A stretch of 64,000 nt of DNA, taken from positions 1-64,000 of the forward strand of contig NZ_JAMDGY010000029.1 in NCBI RefSeq assembly GCF_028656955.1, read 5' to 3'. Positions 9,415-18,519 of the stretch are shown in pieces. Positions within the stretch are counted from its first letter, which is position 1, and the number at the start of each line of letters is the position of its first letter. The position numbers and the translations under genes were made by a program. The stretch comes from Pseudomonas fontis. Lineage in GTDB: Bacteria > Pseudomonadota > Gammaproteobacteria > Pseudomonadales > Pseudomonadaceae. The notes below the pieces were generated by a model that saw only the letters and a list, made by a program, of their open reading frames with translations, was not told the DNA's origin and did no database searches.

Positions 9415-10785
9415 CTACGTCCCCCTTAGCTGTACGCCCTTGTCCAGCAACCCTCGAAGAAAGCTCTCCCTGTCCTGCGAACTGCGAGTTGCCTGTTCCA
9501 CAAGCGCCGCTGCACAGGCAGCAGCCAGACGTCGAGCTTCAACGCGCTTCTGAGTGGGGATCCTCTCAATCCCACCTCTTCCGTGTATGAAGGCACTTCG
9601 CAGGTGGTACAAGTCCGCGTAAATGCCCAGAGCGGTGGCATCATCCAGCAAGGCGGCCAATCGAGTACCAACCCGCTTGGTTGCCCCAAGGTTTTTATGA
9701 TGCAGCTTTCGCTCGTTTGGGTTGTGATCTCCCTGAAGCCCTAAAGCGGCTTCAATGGAGGTCAGGTGCGCCATGAACTCATCAATGCCATCGGCTAGAA
9801 ACGCTCTGACCAAAAAATGCATGACCGGAGGCTTCAGCAGCTCCGAATCGAGAGCCTGTTGGAAGCTTACCCATCGTTCTTCACAGAACAGGGTCATCTC
9901 GCGGGTCGCAGAGGCGGTCAGGGGAAACTCAATGGGACGTTCTATCTCGACTGCTTCTCCCCACTCATCGTCGTAGATGAAAGGTTCCCATGCGAGGATA
10001 TCAGGATCCGGTGGTCGGCTAGGTGAATCGAAAATATCATCCGTTCGGCAGTACACCCAGGGCATTTCGAAGCCACGCCAGCTCATTTCATTCATGGTTG
10101 ACCACTCCTCCCAGGGTGCTAGCAGGAGGAAGAAAAGCACCCTCTCCACCGCAAAGGGGAAACGGCTTTCATGAGGGTTGATCGCACCACTGTCTCTTTC
10201 CATGAACGTTGAAAAGTCCGGCAAAGCACGTTGCCCTGCACTGGTCGGGACAGCCACAGTTTCTTCGATCACCAGCCAGTGAAACTGACAAAGTCTTGCT
10301 GTATCGAGTGCGTGACTCGGGTAGTGCCTTGCGAGCCTGGTCTTGTCAAAGAGAAGCTCCAATTCAGCGGGTTTAAATCTTCCCAGCTTGGCGGCCCCAA
10401 ACGCTAGGGATGGGATATCCTCCGCGTAATTGAGTGGGCAGATGTAGATGCGACGTGCTTCCGTCTGCCCAAAAGCCGCATCAAGCTTGCTCGCGGCTTC
10501 AGCTATGTCGCCTGTGTCGTTTATCCGGCCTGAAGTCTGACCGCATGGAGCCCCGAGAGATCTCAATGCGTTATTCAGCGCAAACTGCAAGCCAAAACTG
10601 TGCTTGCCTTGCTGGTATTGATCTCTGCATACCTTTTCGAGCCGCTTGAACGCCGGCTCAGAAAAAAAACCACCGTTGGATGGCGGTACGCCCCACACAT
10701 CATTGAGTGCATCAACAATCTCTGGCACAACGCCTGCCATCTCAACAACTCCATTCATTGGCATCAACTGGATCGAGCTTAACAT
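9415..10785 (-). CDS. HEPN-type (ApeA-like) unknown protein
   Basis: A 456-residue cytoplasmic protein with no recognised enzyme domain in its first 320 residues. The C-terminal part (about 320-440) is helical and ends with LRSAFIHGRGG, an Rx4H motif typical of HEPN ribonuclease-like domains as in ApeA and related abortive-infection proteins. It is the only gene on this strand in the neighbourhood, flanked by unrelated genes. Inferred role: an RNA-targeting abortive-infection effector. This rests on one short motif and overall helical character. Confidence 0.6.
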   Translation of the reverse strand: MLSSIQLMPMNGVVEMAGVVPEIVDALNDVWGVPPSNGGFFSEPAFKRLEKVCRDQYQQGKHSFGLQFALNNALRSLGAPCGQTSGRINDTGDIAEAASKLDAAFGQTEARRIYICPLNYAEDIPSLAFGAAKLGRFKPAELELLFDKTRLARHYPSHALDTARLCQFHWLVIEETVAVPTSAGQRALPDFSTFMERDSGAINPHESRFPFAVERVLFFLLLAPWEEWSTMNEMSWRGFEMPWVYCRTDDIFDSPSRPPDPDILAWEPFIYDDEWGEAVEIERPIEFPLTASATREMTLFCEERWVSFQQALDSELLKPPVMHFLVRAFLADGIDEFMAHLTSIEAALGLQGDHNPNERKLHHKNLGATKRVGTRLAALLDDATALGIYADLYHLRSAFIHGRGGIERIPTQKRVEARRLAAACAAALVEQATRSSQDRESFLRGLLDKGVQLRGT

Positions 10786-11327
10786 CTCGCAAATTTTGAA
10801 CGGAGTGATCCGTCTTCAGGCCCTGTGCCCGACTCAAATTTTTTTTGCCTGTAGAAGCTTCATTTTGGAGTCAAAGCGAAAGCGGCGGCCTTGCCGCCGA
10901 AGTACCGATCTCCCCCTCCCCCGCCGCCTGCCGGCTGACGCATCCGGCTGGAAAACCGAATACCTTCAGATCAACATCAAGAGCAAAGGCCAGAGCAGAA
11001 AAGCGAAAGCAGAGCGGATTTTTCCTGACAGAGCGGCGAGGCTCAGGCACCGCAGCTTTTCTCTTGCTCTCAAATATAAGAACTCCGTCTCGCTTAAAAA
11101 TTTTCAAGAGGGGGGGGTGGACAGGATGTCGCATCTATAAAAGTAATGTCCCTTTTTGGAAAGTTTGTCCGAGGCCGGCCTACGTTTTCAGCAATTAGAG
11201 TTGTTCTCCCTGATTGATTTCGGTGAGCGTTTAGGAGGCCAAGCGTGCCAGATCAGGTATCGATATCGCACCAATCCCCAGGCTGCCAACACCGCTGCGA
11301 AACTCTCAGAGATCGTCACATGAATGG
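10786..11327. other. Intergenic region, no supported gene
   Basis: About 540 bases between two minus-strand genes. It contains frames without good start sites. An uninterrupted run of eight or nine G residues at about 11109-11117 is notable only as a possible slippage site. No terminator with a T tail, promoter palindrome or repeat was recognised. Confidence 0.3.
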
Positions 11328-12056
11328 TTAGATTTCGATGGTGAAATCAGGCGAGAAGCCAGTGGGCTCGCCAGGATAACCTCTCGGGTTCGATAACACT
11401 CTGCAGCCTGCCACAACCGTGTCGACTGCTTGATGAGTGTGACCAAAAACCCAGACATCAGCCTGAGCGACCAGATCATGCCACTGATTGAAGTACGCTG
11501 CGCCGAGATGCCCTTCGTGACCCTCGCCGGCGACATCTTGGATGGGGCAATGGTGGGTTATAACGACAGTCTTGCCGTCAAAGTCCTTTGCCAACTCTGA
11601 AGCTAGGAACTCGCGTGTTGCGATATTTCGAGCGATGAGATCGACAGGGCGAAGCTTGCTGTAGCCCTCTCCGATTCGAATCCTCTTGAAGTCGGTCATC
11701 CACTCCGCACAGACCCTCATCGCCGCTTTGTAGTCGCCCGTAGCCGTGTAGTCCGTCCAAGCTGTAGCGACCAGAAAACGCGTGTTACCGATGATCAGGA
11801 TTTGGTTTTCTAGAACGTGCACGTGCTCAGCAGCCGCATCACGCATTTTTGTGAACGTCCGGTCTAGATGACCCTTGTAGAACTCGTGGTTGCCACAGAC
11901 GTAGACTACCTCGCACTTGAAATTGTCGTTCGCCCACTCTACTCCACGGCCACGCACTGAGATGTCGCCGGCCAATACGACCAGATCAGCACCCGTGGCG
12001 GGAGGATAGAATTCAGCGAACTCCAAATGAAGATCTGAGTAAATTGTGATTCGCAT
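11328..12056 (-). CDS. Metallophosphoesterase (calcineurin-like)
   Basis: Predicted binuclear-metal phosphoesterase of 242 residues from the ATG at 12056 (MRITIYSDLHLEF). A longer in-frame extension is unlikely because homologues and the paralogue at 13048-13788 start at this motif. Visible metal ligands: SDLHLE near residues 7-12, LAGDI near 30, CGNHEFY near 60, THH near 165, and FGHTHQA near 205. Substrate unknown; the family includes nucleotide and DNA phosphodiesterases. It is the last gene of a minus-strand set with two small unknown genes and a second metallophosphoesterase. Confidence 0.85.
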   Translation of the reverse strand: MRITIYSDLHLEFAEFYPPATGADLVVLAGDISVRGRGVEWANDNFKCEVVYVCGNHEFYKGHLDRTFTKMRDAAAEHVHVLENQILIIGNTRFLVATAWTDYTATGDYKAAMRVCAEWMTDFKRIRIGEGYSKLRPVDLIARNIATREFLASELAKDFDGKTVVITHHCPIQDVAGEGHEGHLGAAYFNQWHDLVAQADVWVFGHTHQAVDTVVAGCRVLSNPRGYPGEPTGFSPDFTIEI

Positions 12057-12150
12057 CGTATCGCCAGGTCTCCGTATCGACAGGCTAATTGGCTCTCTGG
12101 TACATCCAGCGAAGCGGGGGCCCTGCAGGAGTAGCTGCTTCCCTAGGCTA

Positions 12151-12648
12151 TCAGCGTACGGAGATACCAAACGCTGAGAATTCATCAATCAATTTTTTCC
12201 GACTCAACATTTTTGGAAGCCTGAACACATTGCGATAGCCGTAATAAACCCCCATAGGGATAATTACCAAACCTAGTCCAAATGTCGCCGTAGCAGCGAT
12301 AACTCCTCCGGGAATAGAGAGTAGCGCAACCACAATTCCTTTTAAGACCGTTGTCCTTGCAATGACCCGAAAATCATCGAGATCATATTCAACTTTACCA
12401 TCAGCTTTTTCATAAGCAATTAGGACAATGGATTTTTTTGCCACATGTTTGAAATACCAGGTACGCGGGACATCTTTAGCCATGGCCCCGTGCCCTCTAA
12501 GGCATTTAGGCACTACAACTTGCTTATAGTAGAACGTATTGCCTTGCTCATCCTCCAGCCGCACACGACTATAAAGCTCATCAAGATCACCGGCAGCTTG
12601 GAAATCATAGTTCTTGATAGTGACAACCATTTTCTTTAGATCAGACAT
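12151..12648 (-). CDS. Small membrane protein of unknown function
   Basis: A 165-residue protein. Residues 1-100 are soluble and beta-rich (YKQVVVPKCLRGHG, RTWYFKHVAKKS). Residues about 100-145 form one or two hydrophobic segments (VLKGIVVALLSIPGGVIAA, GLGLVIIPMGVYYGY), with a basic tail. AGGA eight bases upstream of the ATG supports the start. It is AT-richer than its neighbours. It lies between two metallophosphoesterase genes on the same strand. I do not recognise the family. Confidence 0.6.
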   Translation of the reverse strand: MSDLKKMVVTIKNYDFQAAGDLDELYSRVRLEDEQGNTFYYKQVVVPKCLRGHGAMAKDVPRTWYFKHVAKKSIVLIAYEKADGKVEYDLDDFRVIARTTVLKGIVVALLSIPGGVIAATATFGLGLVIIPMGVYYGYRNVFRLPKMLSRKKLIDEFSAFGISVR

Positions 12649-12720
12649 GCATTTTTTCCTTAATCATGCAAAGCTGCGATTTTTACGAAGCGCCGCGGGC
12701 ACGAGGTCGCTCGCCCCCGG

Positions 12721-13029
12721 TCAGCTTGCACGCAGGATCAGCGCCTGGGGCACGCCATCGACGACGTCCTCAATGAAAAGCATGTGGCTTACGGCTACAT
12801 AACAGGAACCATTTTCCGTCATGTACAGTGTGTATCCATGCTCTTGACGCACTTCTCTAACCGCGCTTGTTGTAAAGGTGTCTCCGTCTTCGTAGCGATT
12901 GCAGGCGTCATTAAAAACCGCACCCCTCACACCCTTATCCTTGAGGCGGGCATCTAATAAAAAGCCCGTCACTGGATGGCTGAATTGTTGCTGAGCCGCC
13001 TCAGCTATTTTTTCCAGATAGTTATACAT
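12721..13029 (-). CDS. Small soluble protein of unknown function
   Basis: A 102-residue soluble protein with an alpha/beta look and a repeated aromatic pattern (GYTLYMTENGSCYVAV). No known motif. It sits just downstream of the 246-residue metallophosphoesterase on the same strand, so co-transcription is likely. It might be an inhibitor or partner of the phosphoesterase; this is inference from position only. Confidence 0.55.
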   Translation of the reverse strand: MYNYLEKIAEAAQQQFSHPVTGFLLDARLKDKGVRGAVFNDACNRYEDGDTFTTSAVREVRQEHGYTLYMTENGSCYVAVSHMLFIEDVVDGVPQALILRAS

Positions 13030-13047
13030 TCCGCTCTCAGCACCAAT

Positions 13048-13788
13048 TTAAATCTCAACAGTAAAACGTGGATCAAATCCACAGCCTTCCTGTGGGTAGC
13101 CACGAGGATTACTCACTACTCGACAGCCATAAAACTCCACGTCAACATGACTATGCGTATGCCCAAAGACCCACAGGTCAGCTTGAGCGACGAGTTCCGG
13201 CCACTCATTAGTGAAAGCTGGCATAAGTGAAGAGCCTTGTTCAGGCCCAGAGAGATTTATAATCGGGCAATAATGAGTAACAACGATAGTTTTGCCATCA
13301 AACTTTTTCGACAGCTCTTGAGCCAGCCATTCATATGTGATCCGGTTTCGGTTAATGACATCAGAGATGCTCAGCGCACGATACCGTTCCCCACTGCGAA
13401 TCAGACGAAAGTCATTCATGCTTCGTCGCGCTACCTCAGCCGATTGAAAAGGGCGTCCGCCAGCGGTGAAGTCTGACCAAGCAGTGGCTCCCAAAACGCG
13501 AACGTTGCCAATCTCTAGCGTCTCATTTTCCAGTACATGGACATTACTGCCTGAAGCGAGGTGCTTCATTTTCTGAAGGGTGCGGTCGATATGACCACCA
13601 TAAAATTCGTGGTTGCCGCTGACGTAAGCGACCAGCGGCGTGAATGTGCTCTGGGCCCAGGCCACTCCCCTGCCTTTCGTATGGACGTCACCGGCCAGTA
13701 TGACGAGGTCAGCCTCACCGGCCTCCAGATCGAGAGGAGACTGCGAAGGGAATTCTAAGTGCAGGTCTGAGTAGATCTTCACTCTCAT
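13048..13788 (-). CDS. Metallophosphoesterase, paralogue of 11328-12056
   Basis: A 246-residue calcineurin-like phosphoesterase with the same motif series as the downstream paralogue: SDLHLEF at 6-12, LAGDVHTKGRG near 32-42, SGNHEFYGGH near 58-67, THYCP near 165, FGHTHSH near 200, and the shared end SNPRGYP..GF.P.FTVEI. The similarity along the whole length indicates duplication. It heads a four-gene minus-strand set. An Xre-type regulator is divergently encoded about 280 bases away. Confidence 0.85.
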   Translation of the reverse strand: MRVKIYSDLHLEFPSQSPLDLEAGEADLVILAGDVHTKGRGVAWAQSTFTPLVAYVSGNHEFYGGHIDRTLQKMKHLASGSNVHVLENETLEIGNVRVLGATAWSDFTAGGRPFQSAEVARRSMNDFRLIRSGERYRALSISDVINRNRITYEWLAQELSKKFDGKTIVVTHYCPIINLSGPEQGSSLMPAFTNEWPELVAQADLWVFGHTHSHVDVEFYGCRVVSNPRGYPQEGCGFDPRFTVEI

Positions 13789-14066
13789 GACAACAGCTGC
13801 TCTCCGGATCAGGCTGGCAGGAATGGACTAAACGTTTTCCTAGAAAATTGACGTCGCTTGAGGACGTACTCGCCGCTCGCCAATCCTAAGGAGGATTTAG
13901 CAGAGTATTGAGCGTGCATCATGTGATGCGGCACGCCTTAGACAGTGATGGGGCTGCTGCTCAGGTAAACGCTAGGACACACACAAACAATGGCTCCACA
14001 GGAATTACTATAAGGGTTTGAGTCGAACTGCGCAAACGCGGCATATAGTCGGATTTCGGGTACGGG

Positions 14067-14513
14067 ATGCTCATGCTCCGGCAAGCTTTTGCTTCAGCGC
14101 TCAAATTCATGCGCCTTCGACGCCAAGTCTTCCAAAGCGATTTCGAGGGGGGCGTGTCCCAGTCGCACGTCTCTCGGCTTGAAAGGAGCGAATCGAGCGT
14201 CACACTGCAACGGCTCGATGAAATTGCCGGTCTGCTGAAAATCCATCCCCTTACTCTGATTGCTTTGACGTATGGAGCTAGCGAAAAAATGCCTCCGGCG
14301 GAGCTTTTGGAGCTCGTCCGCACTGAGCTAGAGGCTGTTGATGCTCTTGACCAGCCGCTCTCGATTGACGATCAAGCCGCGCCTCATCCTCGCGTCATCG
14401 AAGCGGGAAAATTGCGCGATGAAGTTCAGCGATTGAAATCTCTTGGCCACTCGAAAGCGGAGACCTCCAGGATGCTGGGGATCTCAAAGTCGACCGTGGC
14501 GAGGCATTGGTGA
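14067..14513 (+). CDS. Transcriptional regulator with two HTH segments
   Basis: A 148-residue DNA-binding protein. Residues about 5-65 resemble a Cro/CI (Xre) helix-turn-helix (GGVSQSHVSRLERSESSVT, then LQRLDEIAGLLKIHPLTL). The last 35 residues form a second resolvase-type helix-turn-helix (LGHSKAETSRMLGISKSTV). It is convergent with the caspase-like gene and divergent from the metallophosphoesterase set, so it could regulate either. Xre regulators commonly control defence genes. Confidence 0.8.
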   Translation: MLMLRQAFASALKFMRLRRQVFQSDFEGGVSQSHVSRLERSESSVTLQRLDEIAGLLKIHPLTLIALTYGASEKMPPAELLELVRTELEAVDALDQPLSIDDQAAPHPRVIEAGKLRDEVQRLKSLGHSKAETSRMLGISKSTVARHW

Positions 14514-14619
14514 GCTGAGTGAGCGCTTGCTTTGGTCATTTTCAGTGGATAGCTGGCAGGGCCACTAGCAGCCGCGCTTCAGCGCCCGATACGCATGAAG
14601 ATCTGCCAGCAATCTGTGA

Positions 14620-16518
14620 CTACTGCTCGCTGAGTAAAAACCAAGGCACTCGATTCGGGAAAAGCAGTGATGCGCAGATAGCGCCGATCCGCGTTGCTGG
14701 ATCTCGAAGTGACGGGTCACTATCCATCTGGGGTTTGCACACGGCCTCCCAACGCTGGACAACATCTGCAACTGTCCACACCTTTTGGCCGATCTGAAAC
14801 ACATGGTTTATCCCGTTAGGAACGAAAGACACGCCGAAGTCCAAGTAGCTTTGCGGGATGAAAATGTTGAGGTGTGCGTGGTCAAGACTCGCAAGGTTAT
14901 AATCCAGCTCCTCCTCCAGCGAGTGGCGCCCGCTGATGAGCAGGACAAGGGCCAGTGTTTCTGAAGGAGAATTGCTCAAAGTGCTCAGAGCAGCAGAATC
15001 CTTGTCTGCGCGCGCCTTGAGATACGCGTACACATCCTCTGCCGGCAGCAATGGCCGGGCGAGTCGCCCATCATGCTCAACAAGCGCATTGATCAACATG
15101 CTAACGACCAATTCACCTAGGCCATTGAGGTCATCGGCTTTGATCGATGTGAGGAAAGCTGCCCAGTACGGTGCTTCGTCTTCGCTCATACCAGCACACG
15201 TGCTTGCATAGTGCTCCATCAGCAAGACGCTCAGTTGCTCCAAGGCCTCTCGAAGTCCAGCCTCTCTGATGCCTAGCTCCCGGGCCAGGTGCATTGCTGC
15301 GCCAGCCCAACCCAAGATCCGCGATATACGCTGCGGAAGGTAGAACAGGTCAGGAATACCATGACAGCATAAGGAACCCGGATTCTCATGAAGTCCCTGG
15401 ACGATCGCGCAAAGGAGGCGCTCAACATCCCTGACAATCTCGTGGGCAAGCCCTTCAATGCAATCTCGAGCGGTGTTGTCCTTGTGAGACGACTGAAGGA
15501 GCAAAGCTACGCATGTCGCGCTCAATTCTACCCTTGAGAAGCTATTAGCATGACGCCCTGTGCTTTTCTCCAAGGATTGCCAGATCCCACCTATGAACAC
15601 CCCGGTCGAGTTGGGTATCTCGGCCAGGCGATCGACAAATCTGATTAAAACAGGGAAAAGCTTGTCCGGAGTGAGCTCGTGCTCCGGGGCAAACATGAGC
15701 GTGTAAAGCTCGGCGGAATGACTGCTGATAGCTTGCCCAGCTAAAGAGGTGGGTAAGATCCCAGTGAGGCCCAGCAATGAGGAGGCTGGATTGTCGGCAG
15801 CATGCGGATTGCTAAACAGCGGCATGTGGCCGTAGAGATTCACGCCCCAGACCGATGGCATTTGCCTCCCTTGGGTTTGTTCTGCCACATACTGCGCAGC
15901 AGGCCGCCCCATATCTACCAGATCGAGCATCCGTGCCCGCGATCCCGTGTCGATCTCCCCGTCTAAAACCTTGAGCAATGCGAGGGTTCCATGGCCACCG
16001 CGGCGGGTCTCGCCGGCATACTGATCCGCAGCCGAGGACACAAAGAAAGAAACGCCGAATGTCTTGGCCTTACCTATCACTTCAGGCTTGAGCAAAATGC
16101 CCAGGTTGGAAACCATACCGCCAGCGTGGCAGGCGTCGATTATGACGTTACAGTGAGCAGCTTTGAGCTCGTTAAAATATTCGAACAAACGACTGAGTGC
16201 GAAGCCAGTGGTCGAAAGGCGATCGCCCCGGGTATCGCTCAGGCACAGGAAGTAACTGTCATTCGCTTCTCCGCCATGGCCGGCAAAGAAAAGCGTGAAG
16301 CTTTCGATCTCATCGTAACGATCTTGAATCTGCAGCAGCGTGGCATCCAGATCATGCCGGGCCGGAGATTTAAGCAGATAGGTGTCGGCTGGCTGAATAC
16401 TGCTTAGTGGCCCAGTGCAAAGCGCGGTATGGATAGAAATCGCGTCACGCTCGGCCCCAGTCAGCTTTTTGAGGGACTGATAGTCGTCACAACCAATGCA
16501 CAGCAATACCTTTGCCAT
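14620..16518 (-). CDS. Caspase-like (peptidase C14) protein
   Basis: A 632-residue protein from the ATG at 16518. The N-terminal 230 residues are a caspase/metacaspase p20-like fold with the catalytic pair visible: His81 in FFAGHGGE and Cys130 in IIDACHAGG. The C-terminal 400 residues are helical and not recognised, possibly a sensor or substrate-binding part. It is coupled to the upstream 206-residue gene through a TGATG one-base overlap, so the two likely act together. Bacterial caspase-like proteases act in anti-phage suicide systems by cleaving a partner; this role is inference. The longer start at 16533 is less likely because of the overlap geometry. Confidence 0.8.
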   Translation of the reverse strand: MAKVLLCIGCDDYQSLKKLTGAERDAISIHTALCTGPLSSIQPADTYLLKSPARHDLDATLLQIQDRYDEIESFTLFFAGHGGEANDSYFLCLSDTRGDRLSTTGFALSRLFEYFNELKAAHCNVIIDACHAGGMVSNLGILLKPEVIGKAKTFGVSFFVSSAADQYAGETRRGGHGTLALLKVLDGEIDTGSRARMLDLVDMGRPAAQYVAEQTQGRQMPSVWGVNLYGHMPLFSNPHAADNPASSLLGLTGILPTSLAGQAISSHSAELYTLMFAPEHELTPDKLFPVLIRFVDRLAEIPNSTGVFIGGIWQSLEKSTGRHANSFSRVELSATCVALLLQSSHKDNTARDCIEGLAHEIVRDVERLLCAIVQGLHENPGSLCCHGIPDLFYLPQRISRILGWAGAAMHLARELGIREAGLREALEQLSVLLMEHYASTCAGMSEDEAPYWAAFLTSIKADDLNGLGELVVSMLINALVEHDGRLARPLLPAEDVYAYLKARADKDSAALSTLSNSPSETLALVLLISGRHSLEEELDYNLASLDHAHLNIFIPQSYLDFGVSFVPNGINHVFQIGQKVWTVADVVQRWEAVCKPQMDSDPSLRDPATRIGAICASLLFPNRVPWFLLSEQ

Positions 16519-17138
16519 CACTGCTCCCTGCATCGAAACTTGGATTTCCGCGACGCTTCCTCCGCCAGTGCCTGGGCGGTTTTGAGCGCCTTGATTTCCT
16601 CGGCTTTCGCCAGCAGTACCGGATCTCGGAGCGAAGGATCAGAATGAAGGCGCTTGGCTAGGTCGGGGTGCATCCGAAACTCGGGAAGCGATACTTGACC
16701 GTTCCGATCCACCGAGTATTCGACTTGCTCGATGGCCTTAAGCATCTGCTCGCCCAAGCTCCCAGCCGAGCCATCAATGACGTTGCCGCTCTCTTCGCAC
16801 GTATTAGAAAGCATTTGGTAAAACGCTTTGGCATAGCTGTCCGCCATGCTGCTGGATATTTCCTCGGCAGTGCGCTCAATGACCTGGAGCTGATCTTCCA
16901 TGATGTCCTCTACGCCCAACCTTGTTTCGTGCTTAATTGTCTGCATCTGATCGACACGGTCAGGGGCATAGCTGTGGTGTGACTGCCAAGATCCTCCATG
17001 GCTAAAGCGCTGGACGTCGCCACCGCCCCCCACCTCTCTGCGCGCTTGATCGAGCCTTGCCCCTGTAGCTTTCATGAATGCTTCCATGACGAGCTTCGAC
17101 TCCGTATCAAATGGGAAAGGATGGGCTTTGTCCCTCAT
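16518..17138 (-). CDS. Unknown partner of the caspase-like protein
   Basis: A 206-residue hydrophilic protein, largely helical or disordered. It has a Gly/His/Ser-rich linker near residues 36-60, a Glu/Met-rich helix (VEDIMEDQLQVIERTAEEISSS), and a basic C-terminal helix. No known domain. Its stop overlaps the start of the caspase-like gene by one base, which implies translational coupling. It could be a sensor, inhibitor or cleavage substrate of the protease; the exposed linker would suit a substrate. Function not recognised. Confidence 0.65.
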   Translation of the reverse strand: MRDKAHPFPFDTESKLVMEAFMKATGARLDQARREVGGGGDVQRFSHGGSWQSHHSYAPDRVDQMQTIKHETRLGVEDIMEDQLQVIERTAEEISSSMADSYAKAFYQMLSNTCEESGNVIDGSAGSLGEQMLKAIEQVEYSVDRNGQVSLPEFRMHPDLAKRLHSDPSLRDPVLLAKAEEIKALKTAQALAEEASRKSKFRCREQ

Positions 17139-17393
17139 GCGTCACTCCTCATTGGCCCAGTTCAGCTTGGCCGGCCTGAGCGCTCTGAGCATCGCCCTTG
17201 CTCATGCCCCTCGACCTGCGCGATTGCCAACACGCTGCCTGGAGAGGCTCGCCGGATTTAGAAAGAAAGCGATCGCCATTGTATGGCATCTGTCGATACC
17301 GCACCCGACAACGTTTCACCGCGACCCTGTGACTAAACTGGCTCTGCATGTCATCCTGCTTGTCGATCCGATCACCCTAGTGGCAATGCGGCT

Positions 17394-17588
17394 ATGAGTA
17401 CATTCATCGAGCGGAACCCAAAAGAACGGGCGGTAGAGGAAGCTTTTCAAGAGCTGGCCAAGAACGACTATGTATCCGATAAACCTGACCCTGCAGACGA
17501 CGTATTCAAAGTCGCTGAAAAGCTCAAGCGGCAGGCTACGCACGGAAGTGAGGCGAATAAAACGGTCACTCTTCCCAACGACGTCTGA
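17394..17588 (+). CDS. Small hydrophilic protein, tentative
   Basis: A 64-residue charged protein (ERNPKERAVEEAFQELAKND) with a natural helix-like composition. There is no clear ribosome-binding site, and it is isolated on the plus strand between two minus-strand operons. Unknown function; it may be a real small gene or a chance frame. Confidence 0.35.
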   Translation: MSTFIERNPKERAVEEAFQELAKNDYVSDKPDPADDVFKVAEKLKRQATHGSEANKTVTLPNDV

Positions 17589-17691
17589 CTCTATTGACGT
17601 CTTCAGCTTGACTCTCAGTTCAAAGGCTGACCCGCCCTAGCAGTATGTACTCTTGGCGAGCCTCCACTGGCCTACCAGTAATATTGCACTA

Positions 17692-18297
17692 TCAACTAAA
17701 CCTCTTCATTGCCGATATCACTTTATCACGCGTTACTAGGCGCAGATCTGTCATACAACCTGAAATCTGTTCTCGATAGCTAGCTGGCCTAATCTTACTT
17801 CCAGGAGCTCTTGACACTAAGTCAACCCTATACCCTGTTCTCGCATCGCAGCGAGCGGCACGTGCCAGTGCAGCAAAAACTCCTGCCTCTGAAATTAGCG
17901 GCTTAGCAAATATGCTCCCTGAGCCGATGGCAGCACAGCCACCACTAACGTTCTCATGCAAAGGTTTTTTACCTTCCAGCCAGACCTTGTAGCACGCGTC
18001 TTCAGTCAGAATCAGAAGACTCGTATAAAGTGTTTCATTTATCGCCATTCGTGCATCTTCGGCTAACTGTAACTTCACTTCTTCAAGTGAGACAACCGCA
18101 CTGTCTGACAGCAGGGCCTCGAAGGTCTTAATGTACAACGATTTTCCAGCCCCACCAAAAGCGATAAGTGGAGAGCCTTCAAACAGAACTTTAATTTTTG
18201 GCGGGAAAATCTTTGCATCATACGTCTTCGCCGCGATCCTACTCGAGTGAAGCCTATCTGCAGCCAGGATAGTCCCATCCCAAACAATCGTAGTCAA
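17692..18297 (-). CDS. HslV/20S-proteasome-beta-like Ntn hydrolase
   Basis: A 201-residue protein starting M-T-T-I-V-W-D-G, followed by ILAADR; this matches the HslV and proteasome beta-subunit start, where Thr2 becomes the N-terminal nucleophile after Met removal. Further matches are AFGGAG near residue 48 and AIGSGS near 127-132 (HslV has AIGSGG). The TTG start is supported by this alignment. No unfoldase partner such as HslU is next to it; instead two tiny ORFs and a TIR/SEFIR protein precede it. Inferred to be a stand-alone self-compartmentalising protease or an Ntn hydrolase adapted for defence. Confidence 0.75.
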   Translation of the reverse strand: MTTIVWDGTILAADRLHSSRIAAKTYDAKIFPPKIKVLFEGSPLIAFGGAGKSLYIKTFEALLSDSAVVSLEEVKLQLAEDARMAINETLYTSLLILTEDACYKVWLEGKKPLHENVSGGCAAIGSGSIFAKPLISEAGVFAALARAARCDARTGYRVDLVSRAPGSKIRPASYREQISGCMTDLRLVTRDKVISAMKRFS

Positions 18298-18330
18298 AAG
18301 TTAGCTCTCACTTTTATATAAAACAACATC

Positions 18331-18495
18331 TTAGATGAAACCGCCATATCTTGCACCATCTTCGACCACTGCATTAGCCACGCAAACACCGTGGCGCATT
18401 CTCACAGCGCTGAGTTCCTCCAGTAAGAAGTCAGGCACCGAATCGTAATCTCGGCGGCGCCATCCACGGGTGCGTTTGATTACAGAAACGGTCAT
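18331..18495 (-). CDS. Very small basic protein (54 aa) in TIR/HslV-like operon
   Basis: An unannotated-size frame of 54 codons from ATG 18495 to TAA 18331-18333. The N-terminal third is very basic (VIKRTRGWRRRDYDSV) and a helical segment follows (PDFLLEELSAV). It lies 24 bases after the preceding 83-residue gene and 33 bases before the HslV-like gene, all on the minus strand, which is typical operon spacing. The ribosome-binding site is weak. Function unknown; it could be an adaptor or a protease substrate. Confidence 0.45.
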   Translation of the reverse strand: MTVSVIKRTRGWRRRDYDSVPDFLLEELSAVRMRHGVCVANAVVEDGARYGGFI

Positions 18496-18519
18496 ATGGC
18501 TGCGACCCGTTATCCGTCA

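Noticed and set aside
11109..11117. Run of G residues
   Set aside because: No coding frame or promoter depends on it, so there is no support for phase variation.
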